Assembly: GCA_943369485.1 (NCBI GenBank)
Contig: CALRNH020000024.1
Span: 1 to 24,022 of the forward strand
Reading direction: 5' to 3'
Length of the DNA: 24,022 bases
Source: ATX-6F1 sp943369485
GTDB lineage: Bacteria > Cyanobacteriota > Cyanobacteriia > PCC-6307 > Cyanobiaceae
Shown one piece after another: positions 15,085 to 20,907 of the stretch. Below the pieces are notes generated by a model. That model was not told the DNA's origin. It did not search any database and worked only from the letters and a program-made list of their open reading frames with translations. Within the stretch, counting starts at the first letter, position 1. Every line of letters begins with the position of its first letter. The position numbers were made by a program, and so were the translations under genes.

Positions 15085-15113
15085 GTACCGCCTATGACCC
15101 TGGCAATGGGTTG
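15085..15113 (+). promoter_or_regulatory. 29-bp promoter-like element, diverged copy C
   Basis: Plus-strand sequence with CCTATG (15091-15096) and CTGGCAAT (15100-15107), aligned without gaps to copies A and B at 19 of 29 positions (18 of the last 23 against copy A). It lies 22 nt before the likely start of the L,D-transpeptidase gene and has the orientation of that gene. Its relation to A and B is plausible but needs statistical support. Confidence 0.5.
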
Positions 15114-15135
15114 CAGCCGAGACCCCGCTGCCGCC

Positions 15136-15867
15136 ATGACCACAGCGATGACCCCAGAGCGGTTCCAGGACCGTTTTGAGGCCTTCCAGGGCGAACCACA
15201 ACAGGTCTCCGGCGTTTGGACTCTGTTCAGCGCCATCGAGGCCCTGGCCGGCAGCGAGGCCGTGCTCAATGAGCAGGCGCCGTGGGCGCTGAAGTTCAGC
15301 GAGAAGCCCCCGGCGCCTACGCCCCCCAGCGGCGGCCTCGATCCCCGCGGCTCAGAAGAAGCCGGGCTCGTGGGGCCCAGGATCGCCGCGCCGGTCAAAG
15401 CCGGCGACGCCTACCTGCTCGTCAACGACCGGGACCAGGACATGGAGGCGTTTGATCACACCGGCACGTTCCTTTGGAAGGTGCCCTGTCTGGGGCGGGG
15501 CCAGGGTGCCGACAACGACTGGAAGCACTCCAGCACCGACACTCCGCCAGGGCTCTACAAGCTCGGCACGGTCTACCCCGACTACGAGCAGAACCCCAAC
15601 CCGGCCTGCAGCGACACCGCCATGTCCTACGGCTGGTACAGCTTCGATCTGGTGGAGCTGGAGCAGCAGGAGATCAAGGTCGGCCGGGCCGGGATCATGC
15701 TCCACGGCGGTGGCTCCGGCTGCGGATGGCCCGGCGCCTGGGCCCCGAACCAGCCACTACTGCCGACGCTTGGCTGCATCCGACTCCACAACGTTGATCT
15801 GCGCGACAAGGTGCTGCCCCTTTACAAGCAGGGCACGGTCTATGTCGGCGTCTTCCAGGAGCCCTGA
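15136..15867 (+). CDS. L,D-transpeptidase (YkuD)-fold protein, probable phage lysis or cell-wall enzyme
   Basis: A 243-aa protein. The C-terminal half carries the YkuD catalytic pattern: the conserved His in GIMLHGGGSGCGWPGAW and the catalytic Cys in LLPTLGCIRLHN, about 30 residues apart. YkuD enzymes cross-link or trim peptidoglycan peptides through the Cys thiolate. There is no signal peptide, so export would depend on the holin-like protein encoded directly downstream. The N-terminus (residues 1-70) is a helical region followed by a Pro-rich linker. The first in-frame codon at 15094 falls in element copy C, so ATG 15136 is preferred. It could be an unusual endolysin, or a virion enzyme that acts on the cyanobacterial wall. 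Confidence 0.75.
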   Translation: MTTAMTPERFQDRFEAFQGEPQQVSGVWTLFSAIEALAGSEAVLNEQAPWALKFSEKPPAPTPPSGGLDPRGSEEAGLVGPRIAAPVKAGDAYLLVNDRDQDMEAFDHTGTFLWKVPCLGRGQGADNDWKHSSTDTPPGLYKLGTVYPDYEQNPNPACSDTAMSYGWYSFDLVELEQQEIKVGRAGIMLHGGGSGCGWPGAWAPNQPLLPTLGCIRLHNVDLRDKVLPLYKQGTVYVGVFQEP

Positions 15868-15871
15868 GCCG

Positions 15872-16150
15872 GTGGATCCCCGGCCCGGATCCGATCGGCC
15901 TGCGCCGTTCAACCGAGAGCGGTTCCTGCTGCGGCTGGTCGCCCTTGTGCTCGTGGCCGAGGTGTCCCTCTACGCCTTTGGCGCTGGTGTCTGCGCCTGG
16001 CAGAGCCACTGGAGGCCGGTGGCCCAGGGGAGTGTCTGCAGCCGCTTCGACAACGCCGTCCACACGGCGTTTGGGGTGGCGCTCAACACCCTGCTGGCGC
16101 TGCTCGGCGGCAAGGCACTGGGCGACAGTCAGCGGCCGCCAGCGCCGTAG
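15872..16150 (+). CDS. Two-helix holin-like membrane protein, 92 aa
   Basis: From GTG 15872 (5 nt after the transpeptidase stop, AGGAG upstream) the protein is 92 aa. A charged N-terminus (DRPAPFNRERFLLR) precedes one hydrophobic helix, LVALVLVAEVSLYAFGAGVC. A loop follows, then a second helix, AVHTAFGVALNTLLALLGGK, and a Pro-rich tail. Small two-helix proteins encoded directly after a cell-wall enzyme are typical phage holins. ATG 15842, overlapping the upstream gene, is an alternative start. Classification is by topology and context only. Confidence 0.65.
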   Translation: MDPRPGSDRPAPFNRERFLLRLVALVLVAEVSLYAFGAGVCAWQSHWRPVAQGSVCSRFDNAVHTAFGVALNTLLALLGGKALGDSQRPPAP

Positions 16151-16334
16151 GCCACAGCCGGGCCTCACTCGATCGGCTGGAGGCAGCCGCCGCGCTGATC
16201 GGCAGGCAGACCGCTGATCGGGTCGGTGGGTTGGTGTGGGCTGCCCTGTTGCTTGGCCTTGCTCAGCTTGGCCGCCTCGTTCCTCTGGACGCGTCCCTCG
16301 GGGCCGTGGGTCGCGCGTCCTTCGCGATCAGGTC
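16151..16334 (+). other. Possible small membrane-protein reading frame
   Basis: This 184-nt gap in an otherwise tight operon contains an open frame read as RASLDRLEAAAALIGRQTAD and then GGLVWAALLLGLAQLGRLVP, an amphipathic helix followed by a transmembrane-like helix. No ATG is present; only TTG 16231 or GTG 16234 could start it, which would lose the first helix. It may be a second lysis protein (spanin or antiholin) with an unusual start, or chance. Confidence 0.3.
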
Positions 16335-16904
16335 ATGGCCCACACCCCATCCCAGGCCGATGCCCTCTTTCAGCAGTTCCTGCCCCTCGCCGATTCCATC
16401 GCTCGCGGCTTCGCGGCCAAATCCCAGCCATTGATCGAGCCGGAAGATGCCCGCCAGGTGGCCCAGATGCAGCTGTGGCTCTCCTGCCACCAGGTCGATG
16501 AGCCCACATCAGCCCCGGCCTATCTGCGCCGCTGCATCCAGGGCGCCCTGCTCCACCACCTCCGCGATCACGGCCGCCTGGTCCGCGTCTCGAGGCGGGA
16601 GCACGAGAAGGGCAGCCACCCCTGGAGTCATCAGAGCCTTGATGTCATGGTGCCTGGAGCGTTCTCCAGCGCGCTCGATCTGATTGAGGCGCCCGATTCA
16701 GCGCCCGAGGCCACAGGGCCCAGCGCCGCCGAAATCGAGGCGATGCTCGATCGGCTGCCCGCCAGCCAGGCCGCCGTGATCCGGCTGCACATCCTGCAAG
16801 GCCACTCCCTCCGCCAGGTGGCGGCCGAGCTGGGCATCAGCCCGATGAGCGCCCATCGACGGGAGAAGGCGGGCCTGGCCAGCCTGCGGGCCGAGCTGGC
16901 CTGA
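16335..16904 (+). CDS. Small sigma-70-family RNA polymerase sigma factor
   Basis: A 189-aa protein with sigma region 2 in the N-terminal half (FLPLADSIARGFAAKSQPLI and EDARQVAQMQLWLSCHQ, then AYLRRCIQGALLHHLRDHGR). Region 4 is near the C-terminus (MLDRLPASQAAVIRLHILQG followed by HSLRQVAAELGISPMSAHRR, a helix-turn-helix). It lacks regions 1 and most of 3, like small alternative sigma factors. ATG 16335 is preferred to the upstream in-frame start, which reads through unrelated sequence. It is encoded in the operon of the transpeptidase and holin-like genes, so it is most likely a phage factor for late transcription. The shared 29-bp element is its obvious candidate target. Confidence 0.85.
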   Translation: MAHTPSQADALFQQFLPLADSIARGFAAKSQPLIEPEDARQVAQMQLWLSCHQVDEPTSAPAYLRRCIQGALLHHLRDHGRLVRVSRREHEKGSHPWSHQSLDVMVPGAFSSALDLIEAPDSAPEATGPSAAEIEAMLDRLPASQAAVIRLHILQGHSLRQVAAELGISPMSAHRREKAGLASLRAELA

Positions 16905-16972
16905 CCCTTCAGTTGTTTGCAACAAGCCAATGTCTTTGCTCACCTCAACGGTCAATGTGGACACCGACTGCT

Positions 16973-17533
16973 TCAGAATAATTTAGATTGCGAACCTGCC
17001 TCTGCGCGCAATCTCTCGATCTCTATAAATGCCGGCCTCTCGTTTTTGGCCCAGATTGCAATGTCGTCCCAGTCAACAGGGTGGCTCTTGCACACCAAGA
17101 TGGCTTGATCCCAGCTCTGGGGGTCGTTCCAGTGGTGATACGCCAACAACCTGTCGATCACGCAAAGGGTAGGAGTGATCACCCGTAAGGCGCCGTACTC
17201 GGTTTGCAGCAAACCAATCGATCGATGATCCACAGTCCGTTCTCCAAAGCCAAGGGGCCCGGCAGGAAACTCAACCAGCCACTTGGTGCGGGGATGTTCA
17301 TAAAGCCGCTTGTCAGCACCTTGGGCGAAGCCCAAGGGAGCGATCGCCTTGAGCAGGCTCTTGTGGTCCGCTGAGGTCACAAAATCAAGGTCGTGACTCA
17401 TGTACTGGTTCTTGCTGTAGATCGATACAGCCCCACCTCCCGACAAAGTGGCGGTAATCCCTGCCGCCTCCAACGCCTCACTGATGATCACTGCCAGCTC
17501 CTCGATGCTGGTGGCTTCTGTGATTTCAACCAT
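16973..17533 (-). CDS. Nucleotidyltransferase-fold toxin-like protein (AbiEii/DUF6036-like)
   Basis: A 186-aa protein starting MVEITEATSIEELAVIISEA. The nucleotidyltransferase motif is visible as LSGGGAVSIYSKNQYMSHDL followed by DF, that is GG followed after 14 residues by DLD, the metal-binding acid pair. Related proteins act as the toxin half of AbiE-like systems or as MNT-type enzymes that transfer nucleotides to a target. It overlaps by 8 bp the upstream winged-helix gene, typical of a two-gene toxin-antitoxin unit. ATG 17533 is chosen because the longer frame reads antisense-like sequence through the neighbour. A HIP1 octamer lies inside the gene (17340), pointing to long residence in a cyanobacterial genome. 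Confidence 0.75.
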   Translation of the reverse strand: MVEITEATSIEELAVIISEALEAAGITATLSGGGAVSIYSKNQYMSHDLDFVTSADHKSLLKAIAPLGFAQGADKRLYEHPRTKWLVEFPAGPLGFGERTVDHRSIGLLQTEYGALRVITPTLCVIDRLLAYHHWNDPQSWDQAILVCKSHPVDWDDIAIWAKNERPAFIEIERLRAEAGSQSKLF

Positions 17534-17876
17534 GGCTGAGCAACTCCTTGCCCGACTTGCGGGGCCGTTGTCGCTGCCGGAAATACTGCTGCACCTGCTC
17601 CTCCGGCAGCAGCTTGAGCTCATCCTCAAGTAGCCGCCTGAGGTTACGCACGGTTGGATTCCGATCATTGAAGGCAAAGAGGCGAATATTGCCCACCAAT
17701 CGACTCAGCAGCACACCCTCTTCTTCCAGGCGTTTCAGCTGGCGCTGGGTCATGTTCAACCCAAAACCGAACGTCTTGGCGATGCGCAGGGCATGTCCCT
17801 CCCCGTAGCACTGCAGAAACAACAGCACCCATGCCGCTGTGCGGTTACCGAAAATCGCTTCAAGCACTGGGTTCAT
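17526..17876 (-). CDS. Winged-helix DNA-binding partner of the nucleotidyltransferase
   Basis: A 116-aa protein starting MNPVLEAIFGNRTAAWVLLF. A winged helix-turn-helix is read from RIAKTFGFGLNMTQRQLKRL to EEEGVLLSRLVGNIRLFAFN. The tail is helical and basic (VQQYFRQRQRPRKSGKELL). It resembles the small transcriptional regulators encoded immediately before AbiEii/DUF6036-type nucleotidyltransferases and is likely the cognate antitoxin and autorepressor. An upstream in-frame ATG at 17993 would add 39 residues of atypical sequence, so the internal start is preferred. Confidence 0.75.
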   Translation of the reverse strand: MNPVLEAIFGNRTAAWVLLFLQCYGEGHALRIAKTFGFGLNMTQRQLKRLEEEGVLLSRLVGNIRLFAFNDRNPTVRNLRRLLEDELKLLPEEQVQQYFRQRQRPRKSGKELLSHG

Positions 17877-18059
17877 GGCTGGATTAAAAGCACTCCGCTT
17901 ATGGGTCGCCCAACTCCAATACTGAGTCATGCTACCCCAGATAGGGGTGAACATGACCCAGGTGCAAGCCTTCCAGGCGGCGGTCCTAGCCAAGGCATTT
18001 CCTCCTGCAGCTCGGCCGGTTCACCCCCGGCCCCCATTGCGTCCGCCGCGCAGGCCTTC

Positions 18060-18137
18060 CCATGGTTCCCGGCGGGGCAAGGGCTGCGCAGGCGGCTCGT
18101 TCCTCGCCGCCCTGGCCCGCGCCGGGAGCGTCCATGG
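18060..18137 (+). repeat. Long hairpin, cassette element copy 3
   Basis: The outer arms are CCATGG (18060-18065, 18132-18137) and CCCGGCG/CGCCGGG (18068-18074, 18120-18126). The inner left arm is GCAAGGGCTGCGCAGGCGG, and its right-hand complement is partly decayed. It ends 20 nt before the 95-aa gene. Confidence 0.75.
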
Positions 18138-18157
18138 GGTCCTGCGCCTGGCTTGCC

Positions 18158-18445
18158 ATGCCCCGCATCACCCTTCGCTCCGATGAGCTCACTGAGCTGC
18201 TCCACGCCTGCGGCTGTGATCTCGATGCCCTGCCCCTGAACGTCTTCCACCTGATCAAGCAGCTCGTTCACCACGTGCGTGAGCTCGATCTGCGCCTCTG
18301 CCAGCTGGAGCCCCTATGCCAGGAGCTGCAGCGCCAGGTGGCCCAGCTGGAGCAGGCACCCAGCCAGGCAGATTCCATCGAGCTGCCAGCCGCCCTGTTC
18401 GATGAGGCCTTCGCCGATGAGAGGGAGGCCAAGGAAGGCGCTTGA
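18158..18445 (+). CDS. Unknown coiled-coil protein, 95 aa, in hairpin-headed cassette
   Basis: A 95-aa protein starting MPRITLRSDELTELLHACGC. Residues about 30-72 (FHLIKQLVHHVRELDLRLCQ and onward) carry leucines at heptad spacing, so a coiled coil is likely. The C-terminal tail is acidic (ALFDEAFADEREAKEGA). No family is recognised. The upstream in-frame ATG at 18062 lies inside the hairpin, so 18158 is preferred. A GC-rich hairpin follows 9 nt after the stop. Confidence 0.6.
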   Translation: MPRITLRSDELTELLHACGCDLDALPLNVFHLIKQLVHHVRELDLRLCQLEPLCQELQRQVAQLEQAPSQADSIELPAALFDEAFADEREAKEGA

Positions 18446-18454
18446 AAGTTCACC

Positions 18455-18478
18455 GGGGCCGCCGTCAGGAGCGGCCCC
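18455..18478 (+). terminator. Perfect 8-bp hairpin after the 95-aa gene
   Basis: GGGGCCGC-CGTCAGGA-GCGGCCCC, with no T-tract. A shorter relative with TCAGG in the loop follows the 109-aa gene at 19178-19196. It may be a terminator-like or cassette boundary signal. Confidence 0.55.
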
Positions 18479-18493
18479 GTACCGGCCACAGAG

Positions 18494-18662
18494 TTGAACA
18501 AGGCCGTGGCCTATTCAGCGAAAGCAAGACAGCCAGGACGATCTGCGCACCCTGCGCCGCGCCGAAGAAATCAAACAACACCCCCAGCGGCTCAAGCAGT
18601 CCTCAGGTCTCGCCGATCAAGAAGTCCAGGCCCTGCAGGCGATCCAACGCAAGGTGGCCTGA
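18494..18662 (+). pseudogene. Possible broken small helical gene
   Basis: The frame ending at 18662 reads DSQDDLRTLRRAEEIKQHPQ and then RLKQSSGLADQEVQALQAIQ RKVA. This is a convincing small helical protein, but it has no start codon; the frame is closed by a stop upstream. A TTG at 18494 in a neighbouring frame gives NKAVAYSAKA up to the same place, so a single frameshift near 18530 would join them. It is either a recent pseudogene or chance. Confidence 0.35.
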
Positions 18663-18724
18663 GGGCCAGGCCCACGGGGGCGGGCTGATGGCTGACGGGG
18701 CCGTGCCGGGTTGCCGCAGTCTCC

Positions 18725-18790
18725 GCCGAGGGCAAGGGCTACGCAAGGCGGCCAGACCGCTGGGCGGTCGCCGCCCCTTGCCTTCCCGGC
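18725..18790 (+). repeat. Long hairpin, cassette element copy 4
   Basis: The inner arms GGCAAGGG (18731-18738) and CCCTTGCC (18775-18782) are perfect. The outer arms are GCCG and CGGC. The left arm reads GCAAGGGCTACGCAAGGCGG, and a small internal stem ACCGC-TGG-GCGGT sits in the loop. It ends 45 nt before the 109-aa gene. Confidence 0.8.
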
Positions 18791-18835
18791 GTGCTGGCGG
18801 GCGTCCCATCACAGCGCCCGAGGATGCCCGCTCCC

Positions 18836-19165
18836 ATGTCCACCTATCTCGAACAGCTCTCCCGTGATGATCCCTTTGCCCTGGTCGAGTCCTGCCACAA
18901 GGGCCTGATCCGGATTCTCCAGCGCCACCGGGGCAAGCCAATCCACCGCTTCTGGATCGATCACCCCTATGGCGAGGAAGAGATCACCCTGCTGGAGGAG
19001 GAGCTGATGCCCGCGATGGAGCAGTTCCTGGCCCGCATCCAGGAGATCGATGCGGCGCTGGAGACCGCCCATGAGGCAGAGATCAAGCGGGTCCATGCCG
19101 CCATGGCAACAGAGCCACTGGCTGCGGCGGAGCGGCAGCGGCAGGGCTGGGGCCAGGCCGCCTGA
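18836..19165 (+). CDS. Unknown helical protein, 109 aa, in hairpin-headed cassette
   Basis: A 109-aa protein starting MSTYLEQLSRDDPFALVESC. It is largely helical, with acidic stretches (GEEEITLLEEELMPAMEQFL followed by ARIQEIDAALETAHEAEIKR) and a Gln/Gly-rich end. No family is recognised. ATG 18836 is preferred to an in-frame ATG at 18791 just after the hairpin. The gene resembles the 95-aa protein in size, acidity and predicted helicity, and both lie in identical surroundings (5' hairpin, 3' GC-rich hairpin). Confidence 0.6.
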   Translation: MSTYLEQLSRDDPFALVESCHKGLIRILQRHRGKPIHRFWIDHPYGEEEITLLEEELMPAMEQFLARIQEIDAALETAHEAEIKRVHAAMATEPLAAAERQRQGWGQAA

Positions 19166-19177
19166 GGGTCATTGATG

Positions 19178-19196
19178 GGGCCGCTCAGGGCGGCCC
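19178..19196 (+). terminator. GC hairpin after the 109-aa gene
   Basis: GGGCCGC-TCAGG-GCGGCCC, a perfect 7-bp stem without a T-tract, 12 nt after the stop. Its stem and loop resemble the hairpin at 18455-18478. Confidence 0.5.
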
Positions 19197-19308
19197 ACCC
19201 GATTCAACAGGTTGTGCCGCTGGCCGGCTCACGCAGCGACAAGGGCATGGATCGTGCGTGGGGCCTGCGCAGCTCGAACCCTTGTGGCCGTGAGCCCAGT
19301 TCCATCCG

Positions 19309-19333
19309 TGGTAGCTACCATGGGTCACTACCC
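19309..19333 (+). promoter_or_regulatory. Palindromic operator of vapBC
   Basis: A perfect 12-bp palindrome TGGTAGCTACCA (19309-19320) is followed directly by a related half-palindrome TGGGTCACTACCC. It ends 14 nt before the VapB start. VapBC complexes typically repress their own promoter through such inverted repeats. Confidence 0.65.
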
Positions 19334-19347
19334 GATCAGGGCCTGCC

Positions 19348-19581
19348 ATGGACACCGCACGTCTGTTCCAATCGGGCCGCAGCCAGGCGGTACGGCTGCC
19401 GAAGGAGTACCGCTTCAGCGGCAGCGAGGTGGTGGTGAAGCATTTCGGCAATGGGGTGCTGCTGCTGCCCATCGATGACCCCTGGCAAACCCTGGAGGCG
19501 GGACTGGCGGCCTTCGAACCCGGGTTTGTGCTCACGCGCGAGCAACCCAAGGAGCAGATCCGGGAGGCGATCAGCCCATGA
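19348..19581 (+). CDS. vapB: VapB-family antitoxin (AbrB/SpoVT-type)
   Basis: A 77-aa antitoxin. The N-terminal swapped-hairpin DNA-binding domain shows TARLFQSGRSQAVRLPKEYR, a standard VapB/AbrB motif. The C-terminal tail (PWQTLEAGLAAFEPGFVLTR) would occupy the VapC active site. It overlaps vapC by ATGA at 19578-19581. Autoregulation is expected through the palindrome directly upstream. Confidence 0.92.
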   Translation: MDTARLFQSGRSQAVRLPKEYRFSGSEVVVKHFGNGVLLLPIDDPWQTLEAGLAAFEPGFVLTREQPKEQIREAISP

Positions 19582-19979
19582 TCTTGCTCGATACCAACAT
19601 CTGCATCTACATCATCAATGCCAAACCGCCGGCGGTATTGGAGCGGTTCAAGCACTACCGGCTCGGAGAGATTGGCCTCTGCAGCGTGGTAGCCGCTGAG
19701 CTGGCCTTTGGTGTGGCCAAGAGTGGTTCGGCGCGCAACCGCCAGGCTCTGGAGATGTTTCTGGCCCCACTGACAACTCTGCCCTTTGACGACCGCGCCG
19801 CCTGGGCCTATGGCGACCTGCGTGCTGAGCTGGAACGCCGGGGCACGCCGATCGGCTCGCTCGACACCATGATCGCGGCTCATGCCCTGAGCCTGCAGGC
19901 CAAGCTGATCACCAACAACACGCGCGAGTTTGCCCAAGTGCCCGGCCTGCATGTTGATAACTGGGTGCCGGCGGCGTAA
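19578..19979 (+). CDS. vapC: VapC PIN-domain ribonuclease toxin
   Basis: A 133-aa PIN nuclease. The conserved acids are in MILLDTNICIYIIN (Asp 5), VVAAELAFGVAKS (Glu near 41) and GTPIGSLDTMIAAHAL (Asp near 96), followed by the usual LITNNTREFAQVPGL. It is expected to cleave RNA, typically tRNA, when not bound by VapB. It is intact and of normal length. Confidence 0.93.
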   Translation: MILLDTNICIYIINAKPPAVLERFKHYRLGEIGLCSVVAAELAFGVAKSGSARNRQALEMFLAPLTTLPFDDRAAWAYGDLRAELERRGTPIGSLDTMIAAHALSLQAKLITNNTREFAQVPGLHVDNWVPAA

Positions 19980-20019
19980 GGCACTGCCGAGGCCCGCTTA
20001 GCCCCTCAGGCCCCGCCTG

Positions 20020-20262
20020 TCACCAGGGCTTGCCCTTGCGCAGGTAGGCCTCCACTTCCGCCTTGCGGATCACCCGCGACTCGTGGTGGTTGCTGATCTG
20101 CACCAGCCCGCCGGTGATGGAGGCGGTGACGCGCCAGGGGCCGGCCGGTCCGGTTGCTCTGGGTGCGGCAACCACTGCTGAGGCCTGCTCGGGTTGCAGC
20201 ACCACAACGGCTGGAGCTTCCCCCAGCAGCGCAGCCAGGTGCTCCCGGTCCTGACGGTTCAT
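20020..20262 (-). CDS. Unknown 80-aa protein, gene partly duplicated downstream
   Basis: An 80-aa protein starting MNRQDREHLAALLGEAPAVV. The C-terminal part (WRVTASITGGLVQISNHHES followed by RVIRKAEVEAYLRKGKPW) looks like a small DNA-binding or adaptor domain, but I recognise no family. The first 32 codons are repeated at 21650-21745. The start is set by conservation between both copies: similarity at the protein level begins at this ATG, while the repeat at DNA level continues upstream. It is convergent with vapC. Confidence 0.6.
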   Translation of the reverse strand: MNRQDREHLAALLGEAPAVVVLQPEQASAVVAAPRATGPAGPWRVTASITGGLVQISNHHESRVIRKAEVEAYLRKGKPW

Positions 20263-20361
20263 GCACGCTTCCATACAGGCAACAGCTGTTGCCAGGGAGG
20301 CCTGCGGCCAGGCCCTCAAGGTCTGATCAGCGGGGTGAACCGTGTGGGGGCTACGCCATCA
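20167..20361. repeat. ~190-bp direct repeat, left copy
   Basis: This copy contains the first 32 codons of the 80-aa gene and about 100 bp upstream. It shares blocks such as GGCTGGAGCTTCCCCCAGCA, GGTGCTCCCGGTCCTG and TTGCCAGGGAGGCCTGC with 21650-21841 in the same orientation. The two copies flank the Xre-RES pair. Confidence 0.8.
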
Positions 20362-20494
20362 CCACAGAGCGGTGAGCCATGACCTCAGTGATCCGGCCGT
20401 GACCTGGAGGAGCCCCTGGTGGACGATCCGCTGCTGTGAGCAGGACATGTCCTTGGCCATCGATCTGCTGATTTCCCCTCAAACCGGCTAGATT

Positions 20495-20510
20495 TGATGC
20501 AAATGCATCA
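20495..20510 (+). promoter_or_regulatory. Palindromic operator of the Xre-RES pair
   Basis: TGATGCA-AA-TGCATCA, with perfect 7-bp arms, ends 5 nt before the antitoxin ATG. A site this close to the start would block transcription or translation initiation when bound, fitting autorepression by the Xre antitoxin. Confidence 0.65.
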
Positions 20511-20515
20511 GGTTG

Positions 20516-20902
20516 ATGGCCGTTATTGATCGCTCGCCCCCGCTCGCTGCCCCAACGGCTCCACTCACCGATGCCCAGCTGCTGATCCAGGCGGTGCTGC
20601 GGGCCTCTGATGAGCTGGAGCTGAGCCGCACGGCCCTGGCGCGGGTGCTGGGTCGCGATCGCTCCCTCTTTGTCCGTGGCAAGGGCATCGAGCCGGCCTC
20701 CAAGACCGGTGAGCTGGCCCTGTTGGTGGTGCGTCTTTACCGGAGCCTGGCGGTGCTGGTGGGCAATGACCGCGAGCAGATGCGCCACTGGTTTCACACC
20801 GCCAACCGCCACACCGGCGGCGTGCCGGCTGAACAGGTGCAGCGAACTGAGGAGCTGGTGGAGATCGTGCACTACCTCGACGCCATGCGCGCCCGAATCT
20901 GA
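20516..20902 (+). CDS. Xre/MbcA/ParS-type antitoxin of a RES toxin
   Basis: A 128-aa antitoxin with an Xre-like helical N-terminus (QLLIQAVLRASDELELSRTA, then LARVLGRDRSLFVRG). The C-terminal segment includes LYRSLAVLVGNDREQMRHWF and HTANRHTGGVPAEQ, which matches the toxin-binding DUF2384-type region (W...N...GG.P). ATG 20516 is chosen over an overlapping TTG. A HIP1 octamer lies within the gene at 20655. The RES toxin follows after 5 nt. Confidence 0.85.
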   Translation: MAVIDRSPPLAAPTAPLTDAQLLIQAVLRASDELELSRTALARVLGRDRSLFVRGKGIEPASKTGELALLVVRLYRSLAVLVGNDREQMRHWFHTANRHTGGVPAEQVQRTEELVEIVHYLDAMRARI

Positions 20903-20907
20903 CGGCG

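Noticed and set aside
17932..17949. Fourth copy of the 29-bp element (CCCCTATCTGGGG upstream of the winged-helix gene)
   Set aside because: Only the first block resembles the element, with a 2-bp insertion; TGGCAATAGG is absent.
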